From NCBI GenBank assembly GCA_008330645.1, contig VLTN01000039.1, forward strand, positions 1 to 64,000: a stretch of DNA of 64,000 nt. The letters are read 5' to 3'. The notes beneath the pieces were generated by a model, which ran no database searches, was not told the DNA's origin, and saw only the letters and a list, made by a program, of their open reading frames with translations. The position numbers and the translations under genes are program-made. Source of the stretch: Cafeteria roenbergensis. Lineage: Eukaryota; Sar; Bigyra; Bicosoecida; Cafeteriaceae. This document shows positions 28,482 to 39,006 of this stretch, piece after piece (within the stretch, counting starts at the first letter, position 1; each line of letters begins with the position of its first letter).

Positions 28482-31017
28482 TTGGCCAAACTCGACCGCC
28501 CGCTTCGCACGCCCCGCACCGCAGACGTGATCTTGGTCGGGACCATTCTGGCATCCCCCGTGCGACAGCCAGGAGAGGCGCCGACCGCTGCGCATCCCCG
28601 CTTTGACCCGGCCGGGGCGGCGTGGTTTCTCAAGACCGCGGCCGGAATCGTGCGCGCTCGCCCGTTCGCCGGCTTCGGGCGGAGCAAAGCAGTTTTGCGG
28701 TTCGTGGCGCGCATGCTGGAGGAGATCGGGGCCGTTCGGGCCGCGATTGAGGTGCAACGTTCCCTCATTGCCGAGATCGGTGCCCGCTTCGGTCCCGGAC
28801 AGGAGGATGCAGGCGACGCATGGGCAGAAATCGTTCGGCTCGAGCTGAGAAGGCAGAACCTTGCGGGGGCGCTGGACGCGTCAGAGGAGGCACTGGCCGT
28901 TGCCAAGCACTCCTTTCGCCGCGGCGACGAGCGCCTCACGGTCCGTACGCACACACTAGCGATGCTCCACGACAAGTGCCGAAACCTCGGCAGAGCAGCA
29001 GAGCTCTATGGGCGAGGCGAGAGAGAGCGCGCAGGCGTCGGGCGCCAGCGCAGTGCAGGTGCTGGCCCGTCTGGACCTCAAGGCTGGCGAGGCGCTTCGC
29101 AGGGCGGGCAGCCTGTCCGAGGCTGCCGAGGCGTATCGCTCCGCGCTGCGCATCCTCACCCAGTACCTGGGGGCGGGGCACCGGGCCACCCGCATGACTG
29201 CTGCTCGCCTGAGGCTCGTGCTGCGGCTGCTGGAGGCGCAGCAAGACTCGCAGTCTGAATCAGATTCTGGCGACGACAGGAGCGACGCCAGCGGAAGCCT
29301 GACTGGCAGCAGCATCAGTGACAGAGGCTCCTCCCAGTCGAGCGATTTCTCCTCTCAGTCGGGGCGCGGCTCCTCGCGCAGCGCGGGCGGGTCGGAGTCC
29401 AGCCGCAGCTCGTCAGCCAGCGACGCCGGGACCGCGTCCACGGCGCGATCCGGGTCGGGCGAAAGCCAGCCGGCCGGCCGTGGCGTGCCGCGGTCCTCGT
29501 CCGGATCGCGATCGCGGGGCTCGGGGCGGTCCTCCGCATCCGCCGACGGGTCCTTCGACAGTCTTGGATCCGCGTTCAGTGGGGACGACGAGGACACCGA
29601 CGACGGCCGACGCGCCGGGGCCGCATCTGGCAGAGCCGGCGCCGGGCGGCAGCGGGAGAGCCTAGACGCCGCATTCGTGCGGTCGCTCCAGTCGCCCGAA
29701 CGGACCCCAGGCTTGGCGGCTTCGGCGACTGCCGAACCTGGGAGCGCCAAGGCCAGCGCCGCGGGCGGGGGGCCGTCCGGCGCGCCTGGTGTCGGCCCTG
29801 CGGGCAGCAGGCTCTCTCCTGCGGCGTTCCACTACCGCGGTGGGAGCGAGGCCCTGGACCTGCTGGCTGGGGCAGAGGGCGAGAGCAAGGCGAGCGCGGA
29901 CGGCGAGGCTGGGCTCTGGGGGGGGGTCGCAGCGCCCTCGATGGCGAAGGGGGGGGTTGCCGGAATCGCCGCTGCCTTCGAGGCGAGGGCGGCAAGTGCG
30001 CGTTTGGCGGGCCCTGGGACGGCGGGCGGGCCGGGAGGCGGCACGGGGCGAGGAAGAGTTCGGTTTGGGGGCGTGGCGGCCGAGCTTGGCGACGGAGAGG
30101 CTGACGACGAGGACGATGAGGAGGAGGAGGAGGAGGACAGCGACTTGAGCGATGTCGACGACATGATGGAGCTCGGGGGAGGTGGGGGGGGTGGTGCCTC
30201 TGGCATGGGCGGGGGCGGCGGGGCATGGGCGGGGGCAGTGGGCGGGGGCATGGGCGGGGCAGTGGCGGCGGGGGCATGGGCGCAGTGGCGGCGGGGGCAT
30301 GGGCGGGGGCGGGTTTGACGACTTCGGGTCAAGCGCCGGAGATGGGTTGGCCGGTGCTGGGCCCGGCCAATTGGACGGGTTTGGCGCCGGACCTGGTGGC
30401 TACTCTGGCGATTCGATTGGCGGCGCTGTTGGCGACGCGACAACCTTCGACGACTACGGCGGGGGTCCGGGCGGCGGTGGTCTGGCGGATTCGTTCGCTG
30501 GCTACGGGGGTGGTTTGGGTTCGGTCGACGGAGCTGGAGGGTTCGACGGCTACGACGACGACGAAGCCGGCCCGCTCAACGGGTTCGAAGACGAGGTCTC
30601 CGGGCCTGCTGCTGCTGGGTGGGGCGGGCGGGCTGGAGGAGGCGGCCCGGCTGGTGGCAGGCCCGACGCCGGCGGAGGCATTGGCGGGCAGGGTCCAGGC
30701 ACGGGCGGTGGCGGCTTTGGTGGCGGTGGCGGCCCGAGCGGACCCAGCGACCCCGCAGGGCTCAGCAGCGGAGGAGCGCTCGGGGACATGGGATCAGCCG
30801 CGCTGGGGGACTTCGGCGCTGGGCCAGCGGGCGCGGGCGACGGCGCGGACGGTGGCTTTGACGGTGGCATGGGCGGCGGCGGCATGGGCGGTGGCATGGG
30901 CGGCATGGGCGGCATGGGCGGCGGCGGCTTTGACGGTGGCATGGGCGGCATGGGCGGCGGCGGCATGGGCGGTGGCATGGGCGGCGGCGGCGGCGGCTTT
31001 GACGGTGGCATGGGTGG

Positions 31018-31051
<34 letters not shown>

Positions 31052-31090
31052 GGCTTTGACGGTGGCATGGGCGGCGGTGGCATGGGCGGT

Positions 31091-31129
<39 letters not shown>

Positions 31130-34100
31130 GGCGGCTTTGACGGTGGCATGGGCGGCGGTGGCATGGGCGGCATGGGCGGCGGCTTTGACGGTGGCATGGG
31201 CGGCGGCGGCGGCTTTGACGGTGGCATGGGCGGCGGCGGCTTTGATGGAGGCTTGGGCGGCGGCCCCAGCGACGGGCTGCCAGCCGGGCTGTCCGTCTCC
31301 ACTGACAACGCCAGCCCTGCTGCTGGCAGCGCGGCGGCACCTGCCCGTCCACGCTCAGCTGCCGCGGCTGCCCGCCTGGTCGCCAGCCTGCGGATAATGG
31401 CATCGAGCTCGCCCCAGGGCCGCCGAGCCGTGGCCGCCGCCTCGGCAGCCGCCAGCCCCGGCCTGGGCTGGGGCCAAGGCTTCTCGGAAGAGGTGATGAC
31501 GCTTGACGCCGACATTGTGGCTGCTGCCTCCGCGGCTATGCAAGCATACGGCGACATGTCCCCCTGGCCCGACACGCCTGTGGCGGGCGAATCGGGCGCC
31601 GCCCCGCCAGCCTCGCAGGCCAGTCCGTGGCCGGGCAGAATGGGCGAGTCGAGCGGCGCTGCTGCTGGCGCTGACAGCAGCGGCTGGGGTGCTGCCGGAG
31701 GGGACGATTTCCAGCCTGCAGCTGGCAGCCTCAGCGGTCCCGACCCCGCGGCCGTCGGACCGGCGACGGAAGGCGGCGCGGGCGGCTTCCCGGCCAGTGC
31801 TCTACCGGGCGAGGCCGAAGGGGCGCCGGTCGCAGGCGCGTTTGGCGCCGCCGCGGTGGGTGCCGGGGGCGGCCATGAGGCGCAGGAGGGGGGCTTCGCG
31901 AGCCCGCCGCAGGAGGGGGCAGGGGAACAGACCGGGTACTGGGAAGGCGAGGCGTACGCCGGCGGCGAGCAGGTCGACTACGGCAGCCCAGCTCAGGCCG
32001 AGGGGTGGATCGCTGGCGGCCACCCGGCTGGCGGGAGCGCGGCCTACGTGGAGGGCGTGACTCCGGGATATATGGGGACACCGCTGACGGCCGCAGAAGC
32101 CGCCGCATCAGGCACGGCAGGCGGCGCAACGGGGCTTGGCATGGCAGAGATGCAGAGCGACGGGCGAGCCCGCTTCCCCAACCTGGCCCTCGTGGACGAA
32201 GACGATGTGCTTGGCTGGTCACTGCGCTTCGATGACGCAGAGCAGGCGCTGGGGGCGCTCAAGCACGTGTCCGAGGAGCTAGTGGAGAGCGTCGCGTCTC
32301 TCACGCGGCTGGCCGACAAGCGGGCGGCCAGGGGCGGCGGGTCGGCTGACGAGTCTGAGCCATGGGCAGAGGACGGCGCGGCCCTGGACGCCGCGCCGAG
32401 CATCGCAGCGCGCGTGGAGGCCGCGCTGGGAGCCAGCATCCAGGCGCTTGCAGCAACTGACGGCGAGAGCGCCGCCTCCAACCCCGACGTCGTCCGGATG
32501 CGGAACGTGCTGTTTCAAATCGTCAGCCGCGTGCGTGGCGACGTCAGGCGGGCCCTGGAGGACGCGGAGATCTCCGAGGAAGACCTGGCCGCGGTGGAGG
32601 CGCTGGAGGAGCAGCAGGAGGCAGCTGCAGCCGCAGCTGCGGCCTCGGCCGCATCCTCACCGCTGCCCAGCGGCAGGTCTTCGGCTCGCAACAGCATCGC
32701 GGCTGGAAGCAGAAGGCGCCTTGGCTCCGGAGAGGCCTCCCCCACTGTGGGCTTGAGTGCCATGCGAAGGCGCGCCTCCTCCATTCGGGAGCTGCTCGCC
32801 AACCCCCTGCTCACAGGCGCTTCGCCTGACGCAGGCACGCTGGGGACCAGCGGCCCCACGTCGCCCGCGCTGGGCGCGGAATCCGGCGACGGAGACGCGC
32901 GCGCCTCCGGCTCGACGCCCGGCGCACACGGGACCCCGCCTACGCTGTCGCCTGGCGGCGGCGTGTGGCAGCCCGGGCTGGTGAAGATGTTTGAAAACCC
33001 CTCCGGGCGCCGCATGAAGGCAGTAGCGCTCGGCCCCGAGGACCTGTTCGGGCTGGTGCGCGCCCGCACGTTCGCTCTTGGCCTCTTCAGCCGCTTGGGC
33101 TCGGGACGCCTCCGGGCGAAAATGGCAGCCAAGCTGCTCTTCGTCGGCTGCCTGGCCAAGTTCGGCAAGCAGCGCTACGAGCGCAGGCGCGCTGCCAGGC
33201 TCATGGCGCTGGGCGTGCTCGGCAGGGCGATGCGGCTTCGCGAGCTGCGCAAGCGCGCGAAGAAATCGTTCCTCATCGGCGTCTTCGCGGCCTACAGCCG
33301 CTGGCGCGCTGAGGCCCAACGGAAGGCGCGCGTCATGGCCATCGGCAGCCTTGCGCTGGCCGTCCGCGAGCGCAACCAGCTGCGCCACAGGACACTTCTC
33401 TTTGCGCTGGGCTGCGGCCCGACGGACCTGCGGACGCAGGGCAACCCCACCGGGTACGTTCCCGAGAAGAAGAAGAAGAAGAAGAAGCTGCCGGCCTCCA
33501 ACGGCATGTCGCAGATCCACTGGGAGCCGCTGGAAGACATCAAGGGCACGATTTGGGAGGACACGCGACGGCTTCGGAACGACAGGCAGGTGCTGAAGGA
33601 GCTCTTCCCGGACCTGCGCGAGGTGTTCACCCCGGTCAAGAAGAAGCCCGCGGCCGCAAGCGCAGCAGCAGCCAAGCCCAAGGTCACGAAGATCTCGTTC
33701 ATTGGCGACTCGAAGGAGAAGCAGGCCGTCGGCATCGCGATCAACTCGTTCAAGGCGCTGGGCTTTGAGCAGCTCAGCCGCGAGCTGACCGACATGAACC
33801 TCGACAACATCCCGGGCGGGCTGGAAGGAGTTGAGAAGATGCTGATGGCGCTGCCGAGCCCCGCCTCGCTGGCTGCAGCAGCGTCCCAGCCGGTGGACAA
33901 GATCCCGCAGATGGACATGCCGGAGCAGTACATCATGGCGATGCGCCACGTGCCCCTCATGAGCGAGCGGCTCGGCTGCATGAAGCTCCGTGCCTCCCTC
34001 AGCGAGTCCATGGAGGAGACGGCAGAGGACATCGAGCTGTTCATCGACGCGTGCAACGAGATCCTTGAGAACTCGATGCTCAAGGAGCTGCTCGTCGGCA

Positions 34101-34768
34101 TCTTCCTGCCGTTCGGGGAGCTGCTGCATAAGGGCACGCGGAAGCAGGGCACCAAGGGCGTCAAGATGGCGCACATCATCAAGCTGGCAGAGTCCAAAAC
34201 GGCCAAGGATATGAAGAAAACGGCTCTTTACTACATCATCCAAGCGTTGGCCGACAAGAGGCCGCACCTGCTGGACATCGTCAACCAATTTTCCGCCTCG
34301 CAGGCTGCAGCTAAGAGCTCCATGGACAAGCCCATGCTTCGCATGAAGGAGATCAAGACTTCCGTGGCAACGCTGACGTCATCGGTGGAAAAGGCCAAGA
34401 AGGCCAACGACGAAGTCTTCGTGCGGGAGATCGGAAGCACGGCGGAAAAGTCGCAAGAAGCCTTTGCAGGCCTGGAGGCCAAGTTCAACGACCTTCAGGA
34501 GCGGTTCAAGGCCTGCGTTCACTACATGGGCGAGGACGCCGGAATCAAGTTTGAGACGTTTTTCCAGAACTGGGTCAAGTTCATCGCGGTCTTCGAAGAC
34601 ACCATCGCGAAGTTCCGTGCCGACGTCGCCAAGGCAGAGAAGGAGAGGCAGAAGAAGGAGGAGGCTGCCGCGAAGGAAGCTGCCAAGAAGGCCAAGCTGG
34701 CAGAGAAGCGAGCCAAGCAGGCAGGCGGAAGCAACGCCAGCGCGGCCTCGGCAGCCGGGCGAGCCTGA
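28482..34768 (+). CDS. Formin (FH2) with TPR-like N-terminus and Gly/Met-rich linker
   Basis: The 5' boundary is uncertain; coherent coding begins near 28600. The N-terminus is TPR-like helical hairpins (AVRAAIEVQRSLIAEIGARF, GDAWAEIVRLELRRQNLAGAL, AGSLSEAAEAYRSALRIL), with one frame change near 29010. Ser-rich, then acidic (about 30100-30165) regions follow. A run of eight Gs at 30184 coincides with another frame change, after which a 1500-codon frame runs to the stop. It contains a Gly/Met/Phe-rich tract, acidic linkers, basic helices with IQ-like spacing (33080-33400) and the FH2 domain (about 33500-34640). FH2 landmarks are QIHWEPLEDIKGTIWED (lasso Trp), FIGDSKEKQAVGIAI (knob), MPEQYIMAMRHVPLMSERL and MLKELLVGIFLPFGELLHKG. 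The usual GNYMN is diverged. There is no polyproline FH1. Formins nucleate and elongate actin. Confidence 0.85.
30845..31262 (+). repeat. Coding minisatellite, Gly-Gly-Met-Gly units
   Basis: Tandem ggcatgggcggc units interspersed with ggctttgacggt give GGMGG and GGFDGGMGG peptides inside the formin. The arrangement of short and long units looks like repeated slippage and unequal exchange. Confidence 0.85.
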
Positions 34769-35003
34769 CGTGGCTGCGAAACCGCTGCTTTGCTTTTGCG
34801 GGAGTCCAGGCCATGAGCATTGCTTGCCTGGGGCAAGTTCATGTGAGTTGTGTGAAACACGCGGCGCGAGCAGGCTGGCTTGCAAGGAATCGTTCCAACG
34901 CAAGCCCTGGCTGTGCACGTGGGAGGGGGGAACGGGTCACACGTGCACATGCTCAATCTCCGCATGGCCACGCCGCGCAGCAAGCGAAGGCGCGTCGCTG
35001 CGC

Positions 35004-37040
35004 TCACTCGCCGCCGCCAGACGCGTCGCCGATGCCGTCGAGCCAGCCGCCAGTTTCCCACATACTGGCGCCCTCCAAGTCGCTGTCAGTTTTGCGCGCG
35101 GCCGCGGTCCTCGCGGCCTTGGTTCTCCGGTGCGCCGCTCGGGCGTCGCGAATCGCGTTGCGCCCCAACGCGGAGGCAAGCGCCTCCCGAATGTCCCGCA
35201 CTCGCACAATGGTCAGGCGTCCGCCGTCCGGGCGCTGCATCCACTTTCGGGGCTTCTTCCCGGCCCTTGCCCCCCCAACGCGCGACCCCGGGGCCGATGC
35301 AGCGTCGCCCGAGCTGTCCAGCGGCAGGATGACCCTTCGGAAGCCAAGGGCCGCGAGGGCGCGAAGCCGCTCGTCCTCCCCCGCCACCGCGCGGAGCTCT
35401 CCGCTGAGCGCCACCTCCCCCAGGATCGCAGTGTCTGCTGGCATTGCGATGTCCAGCGCGGAGCTCGCAAGCGAGGCGGCCACCGCAGCCTCCGCGGCCG
35501 GGTCGCGAAGCCGAATGCCACCCGCAACGGACAGGTAGACGTCGCTGCGGCCCACGCGGACGCCGGCATGCTTGGCCAGCACTGCGAGGAGCATGTGCAC
35601 GCGGTCGACGGACACGCCGGAAGCGCGGTGGCGCGGCCACTCTGCTGCCGAGGAGTTGCACAGAGCCTCAATTTCCACGCAGAGAGCGCGCCTGCCCTCC
35701 AGCGTGGCCGTCACCGCCGACCCTGCCGGCACAAGCGCGCTCGCTGCGTCCTCTGCGTCGTGGGCGTCGGCGTGGCGGAGGCAGCGCAGCGCCTCTGCCC
35801 GCGCTGGGGAGAGGAACATGCCTGCGGGGTCCTCGACCTCGACCAGGCCAGCGTCGCTCATCACCAGGAGGGCCACCTCCGAGGTGGCGCCGAACCTGTT
35901 CTTGGCCGAGCGCAACACGCGAACGGGCGCGGTGCCTGCGCCCTCGCCTTCAAGCAGCACCACCGCGTCGACAAGGTGCTCGAGCACGCGAGGCCCCGCG
36001 ACCTCGCCTGCCTTGGTCATATGCCCCACCAGGACGACTGGCACGGAGGAGGCCTTGGCCAGCTGGAGCAGCCGCAGCGCGCACTCCCTGACCTGCGACA
36101 CGGTGCCGGCCGCGGAGGCCACGCCGTCCAGATACATGGTCTGAATGCTGTCCACGATGACGGCGTCGAAGGGCAGGTCGATGCTTGCGTCCGAACCAGC
36201 GGGCGAGGCGGAGGGCGGGCCTGCCCCATCGGGCGCCGCGGACCTCTCCACCGCGGGGCGAATCGCCTCGTCAAGCAACACCTGCAGCGCCCCGTCAAGG
36301 CTCGTCTCGTTCAGCACCTCGATGCCGGCCAGCCCTCCGGCGAGGTCCGGGTCCTCCTGCTCCGCCTCAGCCTCCACGAGGCGCACCGCCCGCCTTGCGA
36401 TCTGGGCAGGGGATTCCTCGCCCGCGATGTAAGCCACTCTCCCGCGCGCGCCCGGCGCTTTTGCGATCGAGCGCGCGAGCTGAAGGACGAGCGTGCTCTT
36501 GCCGATGCCGGGAGAACCCGCCAAGAGGACGACAGACCCACGAACCAAGCCGCCGCCGAGGACGCGGTCGACTTCGGACGCCCCCGTCGACACCCTGCCG
36601 TGCTCGCCCCCCGGTGCGGCGCCGGCAGCAAGGCCGGCGCTGTTTGCGTAGGCCGTGATCGGCACAAGCCGGCCGCCCCCGGCCCCTCCGCCGCCTGTGA
36701 ACCCAGAGCCAGTCACGTCCCATCCGCGAGAGGCCGATTTGGGCTGCGAGAGCCTGGCGCCCATGCCTGCCGGGCTCGCCAGCGACGGTTGCGGCTTGAA
36801 CTCCTTGAGCGTGTTCCAGCCCTTGCACGACGGGCACTGTCCCTGCCACTTTGCAGTCTCGTTCCCGCAGTCTGTGCAAAGGAATACCGTCTTTCCTGCC
36901 CCGGCCTTCGCAGTCGCGGCGCGCCGCGCTTGGGCGGCCTGAAGCACTGGCCGCGCGCTTCGCGACCTGAGCGGGCCCGAAGCGCGCAGCGCCATGCCAC
37001 GCGCGAGCACTGAAGCGGCATGGGCTATGCGAGTTGCCAT
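35004..37040 (-). CDS. radA: RadA/Sms-type DNA repair ATPase, organelle-targeted
   Basis: The start chosen is MATRIAHAASVLARGMALR, 678 residues in all; an upstream in-frame ATG would add about 24 residues. The first 45 residues are Arg/Ala/Ser-rich and lack acids, consistent with a mitochondrial presequence. The bacterial RadA plan is complete: C4 zinc finger (CTDCGNETAKWQGQCPSCKGW, residues about 53-72), RecA-like ATPase with Walker A AGSPGIGKST (about 175), Walker B in DAVIVDSIQTM, the RadA-specific KNRFG motif (about 378) and the Lon-protease-like domain (about 450-610). RadA promotes branch migration in recombination. Eukaryotic copies are known in plants and some protists and act in organelles. 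The C-terminal 70 residues are basic and extra. It is convergent with the formin. Confidence 0.95.
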   Translation of the reverse strand: MATRIAHAASVLARGMALRASGPLRSRSARPVLQAAQARRAATAKAGAGKTVFLCTDCGNETAKWQGQCPSCKGWNTLKEFKPQPSLASPAGMGARLSQPKSASRGWDVTGSGFTGGGGAGGGRLVPITAYANSAGLAAGAAPGGEHGRVSTGASEVDRVLGGGLVRGSVVLLAGSPGIGKSTLVLQLARSIAKAPGARGRVAYIAGEESPAQIARRAVRLVEAEAEQEDPDLAGGLAGIEVLNETSLDGALQVLLDEAIRPAVERSAAPDGAGPPSASPAGSDASIDLPFDAVIVDSIQTMYLDGVASAAGTVSQVRECALRLLQLAKASSVPVVLVGHMTKAGEVAGPRVLEHLVDAVVLLEGEGAGTAPVRVLRSAKNRFGATSEVALLVMSDAGLVEVEDPAGMFLSPARAEALRCLRHADAHDAEDAASALVPAGSAVTATLEGRRALCVEIEALCNSSAAEWPRHRASGVSVDRVHMLLAVLAKHAGVRVGRSDVYLSVAGGIRLRDPAAEAAVAASLASSALDIAMPADTAILGEVALSGELRAVAGEDERLRALAALGFRRVILPLDSSGDAASAPGSRVGGARAGKKPRKWMQRPDGGRLTIVRVRDIREALASALGRNAIRDARAAHRRTKAARTAAARKTDSDLEGASMWETGGWLDGIGDASGGGE

Positions 37041-37168
37041 GGGCGTGGGCGCAGCGGCGGGAGCGGCGGGGCTGCGCGAGTGGTGAGGCTGGGCCCGTCG
37101 GCTGCGCATTTGCTTGGGCAGAGTTCGGCCGCGACAACGCAACCTCGCGCTCCGGCGCACAGCGAACC

Positions 37169-38659
37169 TCAAGCTTCGCGGGCCCGATGAGCCAAGCACT
37201 CATCCTGAATCTGGCCGACAGTGCGCTTCTCGATCTTCTCCGTCATTTTCACGGTCTCGGCGCCGCGTGCGAGGCTCTCAATCTGGGCCTGTCGCCTCTG
37301 GGCCGCCGTCAGTGGCCTGGCTGAGGCAGCGCCGCCAGCGTGGCCGGCCGCGGCCTCTCGGAGGCGTGCGGTTTCCTTGGCAGCGGCTGCGAGCACCTCT
37401 TCGCGCCGGCGCATGTCGTCTTCGGCTGCCGCCTTGGCCTCCTCAGCCTCGCGCTCCATCTCCACCAGCTCGGGTGGCGGAGGGCAATCCGACTTGTACA
37501 CAACCACGTACCGGTCATCCCCTTCGCCGGCGCTGAGACTCATCAGCCCGGCGTCCTCAGCCTCCTCTTTTCTGCGAGCAAGCGAGAAGAAAGTCGCCGG
37601 AGCGTCGCGGGCCGTCGGCCTTTCTGGCTGGGGGCGCCCTCCGCGCGAATGGACTGTCTCGCCCATGCCCGCCCACACACCGACGAAGCCAACCATTTGT
37701 GCTGTGGCACCTCCGCACTCGGCGCGCAATGCAACGCGTGGCCGCTCAAAAGCACCCCCCACCCCCTCTCGCGCCGGGAACTGCCTGGTTCACCGCTGCA
37801 TCGGGACGACACAACCCGAGGCTCCCCTGTTTCGCGCCCCTGCACACTCACTGCAAGTACCTCCAGAACTTGGGCGCAGGCTTGAACCTGTGGCAGCTGG
37901 CGCTGGCATCCGACACGAGCTTCTTGCACTCTGCAGCTGCGGCGGAGCGCACTTGCGCAGCGACAGCAGACACCCGCCTGCGCTCCTCCTCCTCTCTGCG
38001 CTCCTCTGCGGGGCCACGCAGCAGCGACAGCCAGCGCGCGGTTTCGCGAGCGCGCCACAGAACAAGCCCGGAAGGCAAGCAGAAGCAGCGCGGCGCAGCT
38101 GGTGCGACCACCCCCGAATAAGCGCGATGCCTGGAGCGCTCGGCCAGCCAAGCCCTGCCGGCCGCGCCCGGCCTTGTCGGCGCGACGCTGCCCACTCACG
38201 AATCTGCACCATGGTCAGCTCCCGCCGCGGAGCCTTGGACGCAGGTCCCACCGCACTCAACAGCGAGTCAAGCAGCCCTCCGCCTCCACTGCTGGGCTTG
38301 CTGGCTGGCTTGCAGGCTGCAGCGGGAACTTCCGGCACCGACGACACAGAGACGGAGCGGGGCCGCTTGGCCTGGCGGGCGCCGCCTGCCGCAGCTGCTG
38401 CGGATGCTGGGGGCGCCCCATGCGCGCTGCGGGGGCCTTGCGCCCGGGGCTGGCCCGCCGAGCCCTCGCGGCGCGCGCTTGCGGACGAGCTTGCGCCGCC
38501 GGACGCTGCACCCGGCGCAGACGGCGGCAGTTCGAGGGGACATCCCGGCGGTCGCTCATAGGACGACTCGCCAGTGGCAGTATTGAAAAAGTAGCACCTC
38601 CCAGTGCTCTTTGACTTCTGAACGGTCCATGTGGTTGAGGCGGGAGGGCCCGTGTTCAT
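37169..38659 (-). CDS. WW-domain protein with coiled coil, three exons
   Basis: Exons 38659-38200, 38005-37852 and 37571-37169 join in phases 1 and 2; the total is in frame and codes 338 residues. Both introns have GTGAGT donors and cgcag acceptors. Exon 1 carries one WW domain (residues 8-39): TTWTVQKSKSTGRCYFFN, then TGESSYERP, with the first Trp, the aromatic pair and the final Pro. The usual second Trp is Tyr, as in many spliceosomal and transcription-linked WW domains. A disordered Ser/Ala/Pro linker follows, then LLDSLLSAVGP and an acidic-basic coiled coil (QERREEEERRRVSAVAAQV). Exon 2 ends with CHRFKPAPKFWRYLQ and exon 3 opens KEEAEDAGLMSLSAGEGDDRYVVVY, followed by a second coiled coil. 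The family is not identified. WW domains bind proline-rich peptides; nuclear function is only a guess. Confidence 0.75.
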
Positions 38660-39006
38660 CTTGAGCGCCCAGCTCGCGATCGAGGAGACAGCCCTCGGGA
38701 CTCTTCGAGCCCGGTAGCAGGCCCAGCGACGAGTTCCGCGTCCAGAATCCGTGCCGTGGGGTCGGCCTTGTCTGGCCACTCCCCCGCGGAGTGCGCAGGC
38801 TGGGCTGGAAAGCCTCGGAATGGTGCTGGCAGAGCCGGGCTTGGCGCACGACTGTTGGCATGCGGCACGTAGGGACGACTGCGCTGCGTGCTTGCGTGCC
38901 CGCGTGTGCTCGCGACTGCTTGGCGACGGGGCCGGAGGCTCGCGGCGAGGGGCTTGGGAAATTCGATAGAGCTGGGAGGACGCAGGCCGCATGCACAGCG
39001 AGCACG
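38660..39006. other. Intergenic region between peroxidase fusion and WW gene
   Basis: 347 bp, both flanking genes on the minus strand. It holds the 3' end of the fusion transcript and the WW gene promoter; nothing else was seen. Confidence 0.4.

Noticed and set aside
27830-28975. 381-residue minus-strand ORF
   Set aside because: Ser/Arg/Ala-rich, with no recognisable domain; the TPR-like and MYND-like segments read on the plus strand.
30550-31575. Minus-strand polyproline ORF (repeated PPMPP/SKPPPP) that looks like a formin FH1 domain
   Set aside because: It is the exact antisense of the Gly/Met-rich coding repeat of the plus-strand formin, and there is no FH2 on that strand.
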